From Tubiluchus corallicola (Eukaryota > Priapulida > Priapulimorpha > Priapulimorphida > Tubiluchidae), in NCBI GenBank assembly GCA_030141605.1, contig JAQGDQ010002381.1, positions 64,001-128,000 on the forward strand: 64,000 bases of DNA, given 5' to 3'. The translations under genes and the position numbers were made by a program. Shown in pieces: positions 10,083 to 32,260 of this stretch; position 1 is the stretch's first letter, and each line of letters opens with the position of its first letter. Below the pieces are notes generated by a model. It saw nothing but the letters and a program-made list of their open reading frames with translations. It had not been told where the DNA came from and searched no databases.

Positions 10083-10306
10083 CTAGAATTCACAAATATA
10101 CGGAAATTTTGCTGTATCACACGAGAAGTCATTCCACGTGTTCCCATTTGCCCGCAAGATGGCGCAGCTTTCGCCATCGCCGTAATTTTCTGGTTGGCCA
10201 TCTGCTACATCCCAAGAAGTAAAAAGGGCAGGTCGACCTGTTGCAAACCACCTCCAGTCACCCTCCTCGTGTATGTCCATTAAACCAATCCAAAAATGCT
10301 CACCAG
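10083..10306 (-). CDS. C-type lectin-like domain, last exon (partial gene)
   Basis: The minus-strand exon runs from an acceptor (ataaag) at 10307-10308 to a TAG at 10083-10085. It encodes the second half of a C-type lectin fold: EHFWIGLMD, GDWRW, FTSWDVADGQPEN, then CAIL, NTWNDFSC and YICEF. WIGL, the two conserved Cys and the WND calcium motif are present. The usual EPN/QPD sugar-selectivity triplet reads QPE, so sugar preference cannot be predicted. The first half of the domain and any signal peptide should lie at higher coordinates, but I could not find them, so this may be an orphan exon. Confidence 0.75.
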
Positions 10307-10903
10307 CTTTATTAAAAACAAAATATAATTAATATTAAATTTGGTTATTTACCATTATATTTTCATATAATATAACAGTTATTTAACTTTTATACATTCC
10401 TCGGCAATTATAACGTACTTTACCACTCCCATGAAACACTAAAATAACAAATATTACCAGTGATTTTTTTGAAATTTTTTTGCTCAAACAGCCTGCAGAA
10501 AAAAACGTTCTGACGGCACCTGGTGGGACTCTCGAAGGGAGATATACAGCTCTTTAGAAAGGGGAAGAACAGGGCTATACGATGATGTGGGCTATATTAG
10601 GACACGTCCATCAAGAGCAGTGACGACGACTTAATTAGATGTTCTATTTTTGGCAATTTTCGCTTGGAAAACTGCTGACGCAAAGCCATTGTTGTGACGT
10701 CATCCATTATACTCTGCCTGTAACTTTAATTCAGTAAAAGCTTCTGGCTTTGCGTTAGATAAACAGACAAACACTAGGTAGAATGTTTGCGCATATTTGA
10801 TTATGAGTGGATTTATAAGCAAAATTTTTTTGCGGGGCCTTTGCTAGTTTGTTTATTAATTCACTCAATCGTTTATTCACACACAATCATTCATTCATTT
10901 ATT
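10307..10903. other. No gene seen; short inverted repeat
   Basis: Expected location of upstream lectin exons, but none is visible. A short inverted repeat (gacgcaaagcca near 10678 and tggctttgcgtta near 10745) is the only structure noted. Confidence 0.45.
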
Positions 10904-11069
10904 CAGTTAGTCAGTCAGTCAGTCAGTCAGTCAGTCAGTCAGTCAGTCAGTCAGTCAGTCAGTCAGTCAGTCAGTCAGTCAGTCAGTCAGTCATTCGGTC
11001 GGTCGGTCGGTCGGTCGGTCGGTCGGTCAGTCGGTCGGTCGGTCAGTCAGTCAGTCAGTCAGTCAGTCA
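10904..11069. repeat. (CAGT)n / (CGGT)n microsatellite
   Basis: A tetranucleotide tract of tcag units with an internal block (about 10993-11043) where most units have mutated to tcgg. This suggests spread of one point variant by slippage. Confidence 0.95.
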
Positions 11070-11795
11070 TTCGTTCACTCATTCAGTAAATAATTTAAAA
11101 AACTTACAATTACTTATTTATTTGTGTGATTTATCTGCAGACAATTAAGACAAAATCAATATTCAAGCTACGAAGAAATAAAAACACAAATAGATAAACA
11201 GACAAAATGACACAAAACATACAAATAGTGTAATCTTCAAGAATCACGAAATTGTAATGTGACATGCAATGACATAATCGATGAAAAGTTGATCCAAGTT
11301 ACTCCAAGGTCTTGCATAACCTCACATTTGGTCACTCACTAGCGGAGACGAAAGGTATGCATCTGAGAAATAATGGGTAAAAGCCCAAGGAGTCAAATCA
11401 AATATTGCAAACTGCAGCAATTATCATTTTGAATTTGCCAATGATTGCTTGATTTACTATAATAGTTATTTCAGTTGAGAGCTTTACAAGTTGTACAAGA
11501 TGTACTCAAAAACTAATCACGTACAGTCAAGATGTACACGCTACAGAATCTCCTAGTAAGACTGCTATTCGTTGTTAATTATTACTAGTAAATTAGTTAA
11601 TTCCAGTTCTTATCGGTTTAGCATGTCCCATTAACTTGGAAAATGGTCAAACGTAACACATTTCTCATTTGTATTTTTCTCATAGGAATATATGATGGCA
11701 GCGAAGACAACTCTCTAATCCAATGCTGTTTTATCGTACACCTGGTTTTACTAGATTATGAATACTATAAATACTACTTGTGCTGTGCCGAGCAA
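11070..11795. other. No gene seen
   Basis: AT-rich unique sequence between the CAGT microsatellite and the second 5S tract. No motif or exon could be supported. Confidence 0.5.
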
Positions 11796-11914
11796 GCTAC
11801 AGCCAAATCACGTTGAAAACACCGGTTTTCGTCTGATCCCCAAAGTTAAGTAATGTAGAGACCCTGGTTAGTACTTGGATGGGTGACCGCCTAGGAATAC
11901 TACGTGCTGTTGAC
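11796..11914 (+). rRNA. Divergent 5S rRNA copy
   Basis: Starts gctacagccaaatcacg (changed from gtctacggccatatcac), retains aagttaagtaatg and cttggatgggtgaccgcc, ends gtgctgttgac and is followed by six T. Control-region changes make activity uncertain; it may be a pseudogene. Confidence 0.7.
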
Positions 11915-12561
11915 TTTTTTGCTAGTGCCTATTAACTATTGAAGTGTGTGCACAACACGACCATTTCATTTTTGCAGAATTGTTTCTGACTTTTGGAAGT
12001 AGAAGTGATAGGAATAAGTGTCTGTCTGAACATTATTTTGATTTTTATTTGCTTTGCATTTTAATGTCTAAAACTATCTATTTGTTACGTTTCTCAAATA
12101 CTACACACAAAAATTCAAAACAGATACTTTGTTACTACGTTCACCTTAATCTATCTATTATTTCTATATTATCTCTTTTAACGAAATACAGAAGTTACGC
12201 AACCTCGAACCTGGTTTGGTTTTGCGTTTGAATGGGTGACTGCCCGGGACTGACATTTTTTTAAATGGTCAGGAAGGCTGATGACAAAAGCTGTAAAATC
12301 TTCTTCAACACTCAAAAATGGATTTTTGTTCTGACTGATATTTTTAAATGAAGGATCTCTTTGCTTGTTCATGCTTGATCATTCCCATGTTTAATTATGT
12401 CATATTTAGAAGGTAATAGACTTGAGCACGGTATTTTAACATCTCTGATATTTTAGAATTTCATATGATATTTCTATTTATACTTTGCATTAAAATACTA
12501 AAAAGGTTTGTTTATTCATGTACATCATTTCTATGTTAACTCATCTTAAGAAACTGCTAAT
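11915..12561 (+). repeat. 5S spacer with 5S-like copy 4
   Basis: Matches the spacer after the 5S gene at 2564 (tgtgtgcacaacacga, tttggaagt, ctatctatttgttacg). It contains a 5S-like block at 12191-12247 and then the segment preceding each 5S gene (tcatgtacatcatttctatg ... cttaagaaactgctaa). Confidence 0.75.
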
Positions 12562-12679
12562 GTCTACGGCCATATTACATTGAATACACCGGTTCTCGTC
12601 TGATCACCGAAGTTAAGCAATGCAGAGTGTGGTTAGTACTTGGATAGGGGACCGCCTAGGAATACCACGTGCTGTAGAC
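12562..12679 (+). rRNA. 5S ribosomal RNA
   Basis: A 118-nt copy starting gtctacggccatattac and ending gtgctgtagac, followed by six T. The box C region reads ggataggggaccgcc instead of ggatgggtgaccgcc. Spacing from the previous copy is 766 bp. Confidence 0.87.
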
Positions 12680-12685
12680 TTTTTT

Positions 12686-13388
12686 GCTAGAGTGATTATT
12701 AACAATCAAAGTGTGTGCACAACACGACCATATCATTTTGACAGTATTGTTTTTGATTTTTGGAAGTTGAAGTGGTGGAAATAAATGTCTGTCTCGACAT
12801 TACGTTGATTTTTTTTGGCATTTTAATGTGAAAGACTATCTATTTGTTACGTTTCTCGAATATCACACAAAGTGAACAAAAATGAAAATAAAACTAGAAA
12901 ATCAGCCACTGCCCTTCAAAAATTATTTTTGATTTTCATATAAAAATTCAAAACAGATACTTTGTTCCTACGTTCACCTTAATCTATCTATTATTTCTAT
13001 ATTATCTCTCTTTAACGAAATGCAGAAGTTAAGCAATCTCGAACCTGGTTTTGCGTTTGAATGGGTGACTGTCCGGGAATTCTGGTATTGCTAACTTCTT
13101 AACTTGGTGCTTAAATTTTTTTTAAATGGTCAGGAAGGGTGATGACAAATGCTGTAAAATCTTCTGCACCACTCAAAAATGGATTTTTGTTCTGACTGAT
13201 ATTTTTAAATGTGTATTCTTTTTGCTTGTTCATGCTTGATCATTCCCATGTTTAATTGCGTCATATTTAAAAGATAATATACTTGAGCACGGTATTTGAA
13301 CCTCCCCGATACTTTATAATTTCATGTGATATTTTTATTTATACTTTGCATTACAATACTAAGAAGGTTTGCTCGTTCATGTATAATG
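12686..13388 (+). repeat. 5S spacer with 5S-like copy 5, array end
   Basis: Continues the repeat unit, with a 5S-like block at 13025-13076. Similarity stops near 13388 (gctcgttcatgtat), about where the next 5S unit would approach, and unrelated sequence follows. Confidence 0.7.
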
Positions 13389-13788
13389 TTACAGAGGCAC
13401 CTGTGTCGGGTGTAGGGCCCTCTACACGCCCTGCTTTCACGTCAGCAGCGACTCACCCCTTTTTTGTAGGTCCAGACGTCTTGTTTGGGCCTACACGTGG
13501 TGGAAGAAGCCAGCAGCCCTGGAATGCCAGTAAAAAAGCGTGTAGAGGTCACTAGAGCCTTGATTTGTGACACAGCTGCTCCTCGGGCGTAGTGCTGTTA
13601 CTTAGCTATTTTTTGTGTGTGTATTTTGTTCCCCTATAAGTGCTGGTAATAAACTCCGTACAGTGTAATTTTTGTGTTTTATATTGTGAGAGTTAAATGA
13701 CATGCTATAACAGGTATCTGGTATTAGTTCACAGATATTAGCTTAATTAATTAGCATAACATTTATAATTAAAAGTAACATTTGTAGT
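13389..13788 (+). other. Unrecognised insert with ORF end and poly(A) signal
   Basis: 13395-13600 is more GC-rich than its surroundings, with an open frame ending at 13555 (contains VGPSTRPAFTSAA). A second short frame ends near 13590. An aataaa signal near 13648 followed by a gt-rich stretch looks like the 3' end of a transcript or retroelement. It joins the 5S spacer directly, so insertion into the array is likely. No family is recognised. Confidence 0.35.
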
Positions 13789-13796
13789 TAAGTACT

Positions 13797-14169
13797 CAGG
13801 GCCTCTTTCAGCTTAAGAGAGGCCCGGGAAAGTGGGGCGTGTGAGGCCCCCTCGAGGGGGAGGGCAAAGCGCCCAGAAAAATTTTGAACTGCTAGAACGC
13901 CGGAGAAGCATTTTCGAAGAGAAAACATGGAGTTACACAGTTGTTAAAGGAAAGAACAATTGAAAGAAAAACTGCTTTATTCTCAAAACCAGTCCTTAAT
14001 ACTTGTCAATACTGGCAAACGGCGCGCGTGCGGCAAGAGAGAGAGAGGGGGGAGCGGAGGAAGTATGTTCGCATAAAGCAAAAAAATGTTACCTTGGCAT
14101 CAGGCCCCCTGGAGGGTGAGGCCCCGGGGAATTGTCCCCACTTAACCCCCCCCCCTAAAATAGGGCCTG
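13797..14169. mobile_element. hAT-type MITE with 8-bp target duplication
   Basis: The 373-bp element starts cagggcctctttc and ends aatagggcctg, giving short inverted ends CAGG(G)CC. It is flanked on both sides by TAAGTACT (13789-13796 and 14170-14177). An 8-bp duplication and CA..TG ends fit hAT transposition. Subterminal GC-rich blocks (aggccccctcgaggggg, caggccccctggaggg) echo each other. The ORF at 13941 has no transposase features, so it is nonautonomous. Confidence 0.8.
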
Positions 14170-14579
14170 TAAGTACTCAATTACATACCGATACAAAATG
14201 GGTCTTCATGAACTATTTTCATCAGCATCTTGCAAGGTTAATGACTCGAAAGAAATCTAATGTTGCACAGTTATGCTTTTGCTGAATAGTTTGTCAGATT
14301 TAATTTGGATCAAGAGTTGTGTACGTATGATACAAAATGTTCAGTTAGCAAGTAAATGGTTTCCTTCAAGACTTGACAGAGAACGTTTGTAGAACTTCAC
14401 CATATTTAAAACCATAAAAAATTAAATTAATATTGTTAGTGGCAACTCACAAACGATGTTCAAAAATTGGTTAAAAGTAATTTTATTCACATCCATTATA
14501 TACAGCTTTATTAAAAGTATGTTATTCATAATATTCATAATGTTATTCACAAGTAGGCTTATAGCATGCTTAAAACTGT

Positions 14580-14581
14580 TG

Positions 14582-14613
<32 letters not shown>

Positions 14614-14749
14614 TGTGTGTGTGTGCATGCGTGTGCATGCGTGAGTGCGTGCGTGTGTGTGTGTGTGCGTGCGTGCATACGTGTGTGTGTGTGTGTGTGT
14701 GTGCATGCGTGTGTGTGTGTGTGTGTGTGTGCATGTGTGTGCATGTGTG

Positions 14750-14789
<40 letters not shown>

Positions 14790-14850
14790 TGCATGCATAC
14801 GTGTGTGTGTGTGCGTGTGTGCGTACGTGTGCGTACGTATGCGTGCGTGT
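14580..14850. repeat. (GT)n tract, interrupted
   Basis: About 270 bp of gt/gc/gcat alternation. It begins 11 bp beyond the stop codon of CYP-A on the minus strand, so it would lie in that gene's 3' untranslated region as a (CA)n tract. Six-frame ORFs of Cys/Val or Thr/His here are artefacts. Confidence 0.97.
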
Positions 14851-14860
14851 TTATAGTTTC

Positions 14861-25401
<10,541 letters not shown>

Positions 25402-25740
25402 GACGGTAAAATAATTTTTTATGTTAAAATATTCATACACACATACATACATACATACACACGGAAGGCGTCGACCACGTGACGCAGCTTTGTAAATACT
25501 GTACTATCTCGATTATAAGACCCTAGAAACTGCGCTAGTACCTACTGCGCATTCCTGGGTAAATGGCCTTGAGTGGCGTTTATTGATTTGGAACTTATTT
25601 ACATTAGTAAACATAATACGGACTCCTGGTTCCACAGCCAGCACGCTATACGAAATAGACAGCTCTGCTTGCCAACTGGAGTTAGGTTCGCTACTCTGAA
25701 ACTGCAATATAAAAATTCTGTTTTGTTATCAGCAATAACA
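25402..25740. promoter_or_regulatory. Shared upstream region of CYP-A and CYP-B
   Basis: Only 339 bp separate the two divergent start codons. The interval has a short (CATA)n run (25433-25460), a palindromic CACGTG box at 25476-25481 and a possible TATA-like attataag near 25514 on the plus strand. Promoter function is inferred from the arrangement. Confidence 0.55.
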
Positions 25741-28445
25741 ATGTTTCCAACGTTGCTCATCGCGGCAGTTTTGCTCATTTTGTTACTATTTGTATGGCAG
25801 TGGAAGAAACGTCCCGAAGGGGCACCGCCGGGCCCTGTGGGCTGGCCCATCGTTGGTTCGATGTTCTCAATGGGAAAGGACCCAACCGCGTATTTTGAAA
25901 AGCTCACAAAACGGTATGGCAACATTTTCGGGCTGTACATAGGACCAACTTTCAACGTGGTCATCAACGATTTTGAAACGGGTCGTGAAGCTTTTCTGAA
26001 ACATGGAGATGTATTTTCTGGAAGGTTCGAAAGTTTTACAATCGGTGAAATTATGGGAGACGATGAAATGCGTGGTAAGTACTGCGATCATATAGCATTT
26101 GTAGTTGTGTTTTTAAAGAACCGCTTTCTTAATGTCTAATTTATATATTCAAAAAGCCAAGATTTCTTTGATCTTGAACAAGTGATTTAAAATATCAGAG
26201 ACCTTTGCAAAAAAGCTTGAAAATTTTGGTATGTTAACTTATGTAGTTTATAAATCCATCCAAGTTAGCAAACGAGTATGGTGGGGAAGTTACACAAATT
26301 CCATCCTCACAGTAGTTGCAAAACAGTTGTGTTAGCTTAATGAAGTTATCTTAATTTTACATACTATTAACAAATAATAGTCTTTCTATCTTTTATATCA
26401 TCCTATATATATCAGCTTGATTCATTACAGCATTCCATTTTAAGCACTAATGTTTTTTTAATCACGATTCACTTTAAATTTTCAGATTATCTCCATTACT
26501 TTTTTTCTATCACTGTGTGGGACAATCTAACAAGCCCTGCATTTTGATTGTCCTCAACACATTTACCTTCGTATATAAGTGAACGGTGTATGAGGCTTTT
26601 CCTGTGCAGTATTTCTTATTTGTATTATGTTCATTGTAAGCTCTTTCACTAGATATTGTACATGAAACTATTGTAAATGTGTAATGTGAAATAGATGACC
26701 TATGACTATTCGAGAATAGTACTGCAAACAATGAAGCATTGTGTAATACAGGTATGCAACTATTTGCTTCATTGGACGTGGACGCTTCAGGTAATTTTGC
26801 TAGCCGTATACCTAAAACTTAATCACTAAATTCTTTCGAAGAAAGTCAATAATTCAATATTACGACCCAATAATTCAGGGATATTGGTTGGTTGATTGAT
26901 TTTGCAACATAGATTGTGAACAACATTATTGCTAGATCCTGTTATCCTGTTATGCAACTTAAACATCTAATAAGAAACTACAATCCAAAGAGACTAAACA
27001 ATAAACACTGGACAGTGAAAAGCAAGAAATTACTGTAACATTGTTTGCAAAGTTATTTCATCATGTAAGTGTGAACAGGCCCTAATGTTGCACTTTTGGA
27101 TTACAGGGCTTGTGATGTCAGAAGGAAGACGATGGAAAGAACAGAGAAAATTTGCTCTGAGTAAACTCAAAGAGTTTGGAATGGGAAAGATTAGCTTGGA
27201 GAAGAAGATAAAAGAAGAAATATCAGCCTTTCTGAACGAGCTAAAGGATAAGGAAGGCAAACCTTTCGATCCTAAACTATATCTTTCAAATACAATTTCA
27301 AATGTCATATGTTCCATAGTATTTGGAAACCGTTACGAATACGATGACTCGGCATTTATCAAGTTAATGGACTACATTGCTCAAGATGTCCAAAATCCTG
27401 ACATTACTGGGTTTATTGATGTCTTTCCGTGGCTGAGGTATCTCCCAGGATTTAGATCAAGGTGGGTCAGACGATCTTACTCATCGTGCAAAACCTGTTG
27501 TAGCTAAATTAGGAAACAATCTCATTCATGAAGCGCTATTGGCCATTTTGAGCATTTTTTGGCATTTTTGTTTAACAATCAGTAATTTATTACACTGAAA
27601 CTACTGATTTTTTGGTGTAGTAGGCTCACATATTTCTTCTTATTCGAGTAGTTTGGTTTCATCTAAAGTTGTTCCTTTGTTCGTGAGGTGGCAGAGACTG
27701 ATTGGTAATTGATTACTAGTCGATTGTCGATTGATCACCAAAAAAGCCAATCCCCGAATGGTAACACATTTGCGCAAATATTCGTTGCCAATACAGCTCT
27801 TCTGTGTTCTAGCGTCAACCTTAGCATTTACTCTCTTTGTTACCAGATGTCCAATTTATAGAAATCCGGTAATTGTTACAAATTTAGTTACGGTTAACTT
27901 TAGAACATTGTTAATTTTTGACATGTGTTACCAGTTATCAATTTCTTTATGCGCGTAGAGTGTCCGTTCTTACATGCTCTTACAATAAGCCAGTGATTAT
28001 TAATACCATTTAATTCTTGATGTTTAAAAGTCACCCTGTTCGTTTGTGTGCCTGGCCTTGAATCCTGCCGCGGCCGCACTAGGCTAAAAATAAAACAACA
28101 ATATATTTTGTGGAAATAGAGAGCTTCTTTTCAACAAAAATAGATCTCCAGACCATTAAGCCACTGGTTACTCTTTGTAGATCAAAGGCTACTAGGTTAT
28201 GGACTTTGGTCAGAATATTTACCTACATGATAGTCTATTAACGCTAAATTCAACAACATAAATATAAATAGTGTTGATTGGCGTTTAAATGTTTGGGAAC
28301 ATTGATTATTACGTGTATTATCTGTTACGTGTTAAAGATTGATAAACAGCGATTTTGACTCTGTTCTTTTCTTATGCATATAAGTAAAAACCGAATGCCT
28401 TCATTTCAATCAGTGGTGTTGAAAAAGTAAAAATACTTCGAGTTA

Positions 28446-29240
28446 TTTGTTCAGTAAAGCTCATTTCACAGCGAGGACGCAAAGAAAAATGACGTACGGA
28501 ACTGCTGTCAGAAAATCAGAAAATATTTATGAAAATTTCCAATTTTTCTCGAAATCCCATTTACATGCAGCAAGGTAGTTCATTTCACAGTGAAATTGCG
28601 CGGTTTTTTCCGCACGCGCAGTTAACTCAACTTAACTGCAACTACTTCGCAAGTTTTATACTGTATAATCATGTTTAAATTAAGTTTTGCTTACCGAATT
28701 TCTCATATGCAAAGTACAATTAGCAAAAGTATTTATTAATCAAAGTATTTTTACACCTGTTTGTTTTTAGTAAAGTTTTACTAATGACTTCAAAATCTAA
28801 AAATATACATGTACAGTATAACATAAATATATTCGTTATTTTTGTTTTTACGAATATAGCCATCGATGTTGCATTAAAAAAACACAAAATCGTCAGTCTG
28901 TTAAAGGAGAAATTAAATCTTAGAAATTAAATCTGCTGAAACGTGTTAATTGTTGTTCGTTAAATAAGAAACAATTAACAAAGTAGTTAAATTAAAGACT
29001 GAATTCTACGAGAATTCTTCAAGAAAATGGAACATACAGGCAAAATTCCTTACGAGGAGGACGCATAGCTGCTAGCTGGCAGCAGAATTCCCCAAGAGGA
29101 ATTGCACGAGGAATTTTGCTGCGCGTCCTCACTGTGAAAGGCGCCATAGAAAACAATGTGTTTCATTTTCGCGAGGAATTCCTCAAAGAATTTCTCCTCT
29201 AGGCATTCTGTTGCGCGTCTTCACTGTGAAATGGGCCTCA
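28446..29240. mobile_element. MITE-like inverted-repeat element(s) next to CYP-B exon 3
   Basis: The left arm catttcacagcgaggacgc (28464) is matched on the opposite strand by gcgtcttcactgtgaaatg (29215). Further arms lie near 28578 (catttcacagtgaaattgcg) and 29113 (gcgcgtcctcactgtgaaa). The interval looks like one MITE with repeated arms or nested copies. It ends about 40 bp before the damaged exon 3. Confidence 0.55.
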
Positions 29241-29534
29241 GCTTTCCTAGAAATTAACTGCTTAGTCATCATTATTTCAGATACAAGAAGTTCATGGAAA
29301 ATGAATTTCACATTATGGACTTTATAAAAAGCCATGTGGACGAACACACGAAAACGTACAATCCAGATGACTTTGTTTCTCTTATTTAATGAAAATCCAT
29401 TGTATTAATTCCAAATCCATTCCAGTAACCTAATATTGTACTCTAACTGTAATGGTGACAAAATTTTTACATTGGCTTTTGATTATAATGTCTCTAAGCT
29501 TTTTTGAGCTGTTTTGTACCTCTCTGAGTAAGCA

Positions 29535-30135
29535 AGACAGGACGATTTTTCATATACTACCCCATTTTCAACACTGATAAAAAGTACACATTTTTAGACA
29601 ATTAATACTACAAACGCATTTCTGATAATTAAATAATAGATTACAAACTTAATTAACGGCAGGCGAGCCCAACTATTCATGACATCACAAATTAACATAA
29701 TTTTCAACAACAAAAATATTCCACGAGTGTGTTGCACGTGTTTGCGAAAGCAAAAATTGAAGTACAATGCTACTGTAAAATATTCAGCAAGTTTTAAGAT
29801 AAAAATTCAAATTTCAAATATACCGCTGTGATCACGTATGAGCTTTCGAAACGGTGTACGTTTGTCACAGACTAGCACATTTGAACTGAGAGGTACAGCA
29901 CCCGTTTTTTGTGCAATGCGTTTCCCAAATGCAGGTGCTAATGCCCGTTTAACTAGCGAAAGGCGAAAGGCCTGTAACAGCGAAGAACTAGTGGTACGAA
30001 CATGAAATTGTGTTTGTGTGGTAATAATTCTTTCACGTAAGTCATTTTTGAAAAAATAGTATGTTTCCTTTCAATATTTGAAAGAGTTGATTGTTTTGAC
30101 CTACAGTTTAAGATTGGATCCTGTTTTGCTTTAAT
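29535..30135 (+). repeat. Dispersed 570-600-bp repeat, copy 1
   Basis: Shares atttttcatatact, taacggcaggcgagccc-type and ggtaataattctttcacgtaagtc blocks, in the same order, with copies at 43964-44530 and 58013-58580. The interior ORF on the minus strand is not conserved as protein. Family unknown. It follows the stop in CYP-B exon 3 by about 150 bp. Confidence 0.75.
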
Positions 30136-31649
30136 TTTGGTTGCAACCATGTTGACAAAGGACGAGAATCGTGCAAACGACACAGTTTAGAGTAGAAATA
30201 AGTAAACGTGGAAAAGCAATTTCAAAAAGCACTTGAAGTCAAATTTTTAATAAGTGTAATCAATTTTAATGACGTTGTAGCAGTAAAATAAGATTTCTGA
30301 CATGATCAGAAGAGAAATGAGTTAAACCCGAGTTGAGATGAGATGGCTTCTTCATTTTCAATTCTGACACTAAAGAAATGTGTTTACAAGAAAAAAATCA
30401 AACAAAATATCAGAGACTTTTAATTCAAAAGTCGAGATGCAAGGTTATTTAATCAATTATTGTTCATATAAATTCACAACTAAACCTTGAAATATCTTAA
30501 ATATGGGGCGATTTGACGTGACAGAGTTCCAGGTTAGCTCACTTCCCTTTTCTCTGCCTCTTTTAGCATGTTAAAAGGGTTCTAGCATATTAACAACTTC
30601 GAAAAATCACTCGAAACACTTAATTATTGTGACACTAATAGATAAATTCAGTAAAATACAAATTATTGATTTTTTGCAATAATGGGTGCCAAATCTGTTA
30701 AAATAGTAAGTATTTAACTTTTTTTCAGTTAGTGAGCTTATGTGGGTTGCAGCAGACTGTTTCTTTGCTGGAACCGAAACCACGTCATCAACACTTTATT
30801 GGGCGTTTATTTACTTGCTGCATTATCCCGATGTACAGAAACGCGTGCAGAAAGAAATTGATGACGTCATTGGAAAATCAAGGCTGCCATCTGTAGCCGA
30901 CAAACCAAACATGCCTTTCACGGAAGCAACTTTAACTGAAATACAAAGAATGGGTAATGAAAGTGTTGGCAAAAATAAGAAATTTTTTGTTGACCATACT
31001 GATGATTTACAAACTATATTAACATTCATTGCTACTATCATCCTAATTTTCTAATTTTTTCCATGGCACTTTTTTCCATATATATGTAGCTTATATCATA
31101 GAACTTACAAAAAGGCTTTTAAAATGTTGTTTCGTATTTACATCCAGAGCTAAAGCAACATGATACTAGTCATTTGTGATGGCCTGCAATTTTTGGTCTT
31201 TTGAAAGTAGTATTTTCAACACATTTTCAGGAAACATTGTACCACTTGGAGTACCACATTCCACTTCAAAAGAGGTGACGTTTCAAGGCTACAGAATACC
31301 AGCTCGTACGACTGTAATGTTGAACTTGACTGCCATCCATCAGGATCCGGTCATGTTTCCGGAACCTAATCACTTCCGTCCTGAACGCCATTTGAACGAC
31401 AAAGGAGAGTTTGTAAAGAATGATGCAGTAATTCCATTTTCAGTTGGTGAGATTTATTTTACACATAGAGAAAGAAGAAGAAAAAGAAAACCTTCTAATG
31501 GAGGGGGTGTGGGATAGATGGTTATAGCATCTATTTACAAAACCTCATCAGAAGGGAAGGACAGGCAGATAGACCTTTTTTTCTTTCACCAATACATAAC
31601 CAATTATCGGTTAAGTTTGAGTAAGGCTAGAAAGGTGATCAGAGTTTGC

Positions 31650-31718
31650 ACAGGTGTTGAAACTTGGATTCGAACCAAGAACCTCTGGATTGGCTTTCAG
31701 GTGTTGTAACCACACAGA
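31650..31718 (-). repeat. tRNA-like fragment (SINE-type)
   Basis: The minus strand contains a canonical B-box (ggttcgaatcc, 31666-31676) and an A-box-like tggttacaaca upstream. A full cloverleaf cannot be drawn, so it is more likely a tRNA-derived SINE or pseudogene than a tRNA. It lies in CYP-B intron 5. Confidence 0.4.
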
Positions 31719-31877
31719 CACCTGACACAAAGTAGAGCAATGTTTTGGTTATAGACATTTTATTACTTGGAAGCAGCATACCTTTTGTTACACATTAACA
31801 CCTGGTTAGGCAATGTGATGCGTCCACCATTGCATGCCACTAACCTCCAACACATCTAGCCCATTTTTCTAAAAAAG

Positions 31878-31880
31878 TGT

Positions 31881-31915
<35 letters not shown>

Positions 31916-32260
31916 TCCTATTATACATATATATAATGTAAACATATATATATGTATACATTATATATATGTATGTATACATATATAATGCTCATCTGCG
32001 CTCTCGTACAAACTCACAAAGGGAATTTGAATCTTGTTAAAAGGACATAGGTATAGCCAACAAGGAAGACATTTTCTTATAGGACAGTGTTGAAGACAAA
32101 TCTCCAACAAATCAAGCCAACATATCAAAAAGTGTTTTATGTCTATATAATGCTCGCCTTGGCTCTCATTCGAAAACACAAAGGGAGTTTCAATCTTGCC
32201 AGAGGGACACGGGTATAGCCCACTAGAAAGGCATTTTTATAGGACAGGCAATCACAAATT
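31878..32260. repeat. (TA)n tract and diverged 155-bp direct repeat
   Basis: TA-rich DNA at 31880-31985 is followed by two related blocks (starting near 31987 and 32149). These share ataatgctc, ctctc, cacaaaggga, gtatagcc and ataggacag in the same order. Confidence 0.75.

Noticed and set aside
11796-13388. A single uninterrupted 5S array joining 1-3587 and 11796-13388
   Set aside because: Unit lengths differ (958 versus 766 bp) and 8 kb with two genes and a LINE lies between; they are treated as separate tracts.
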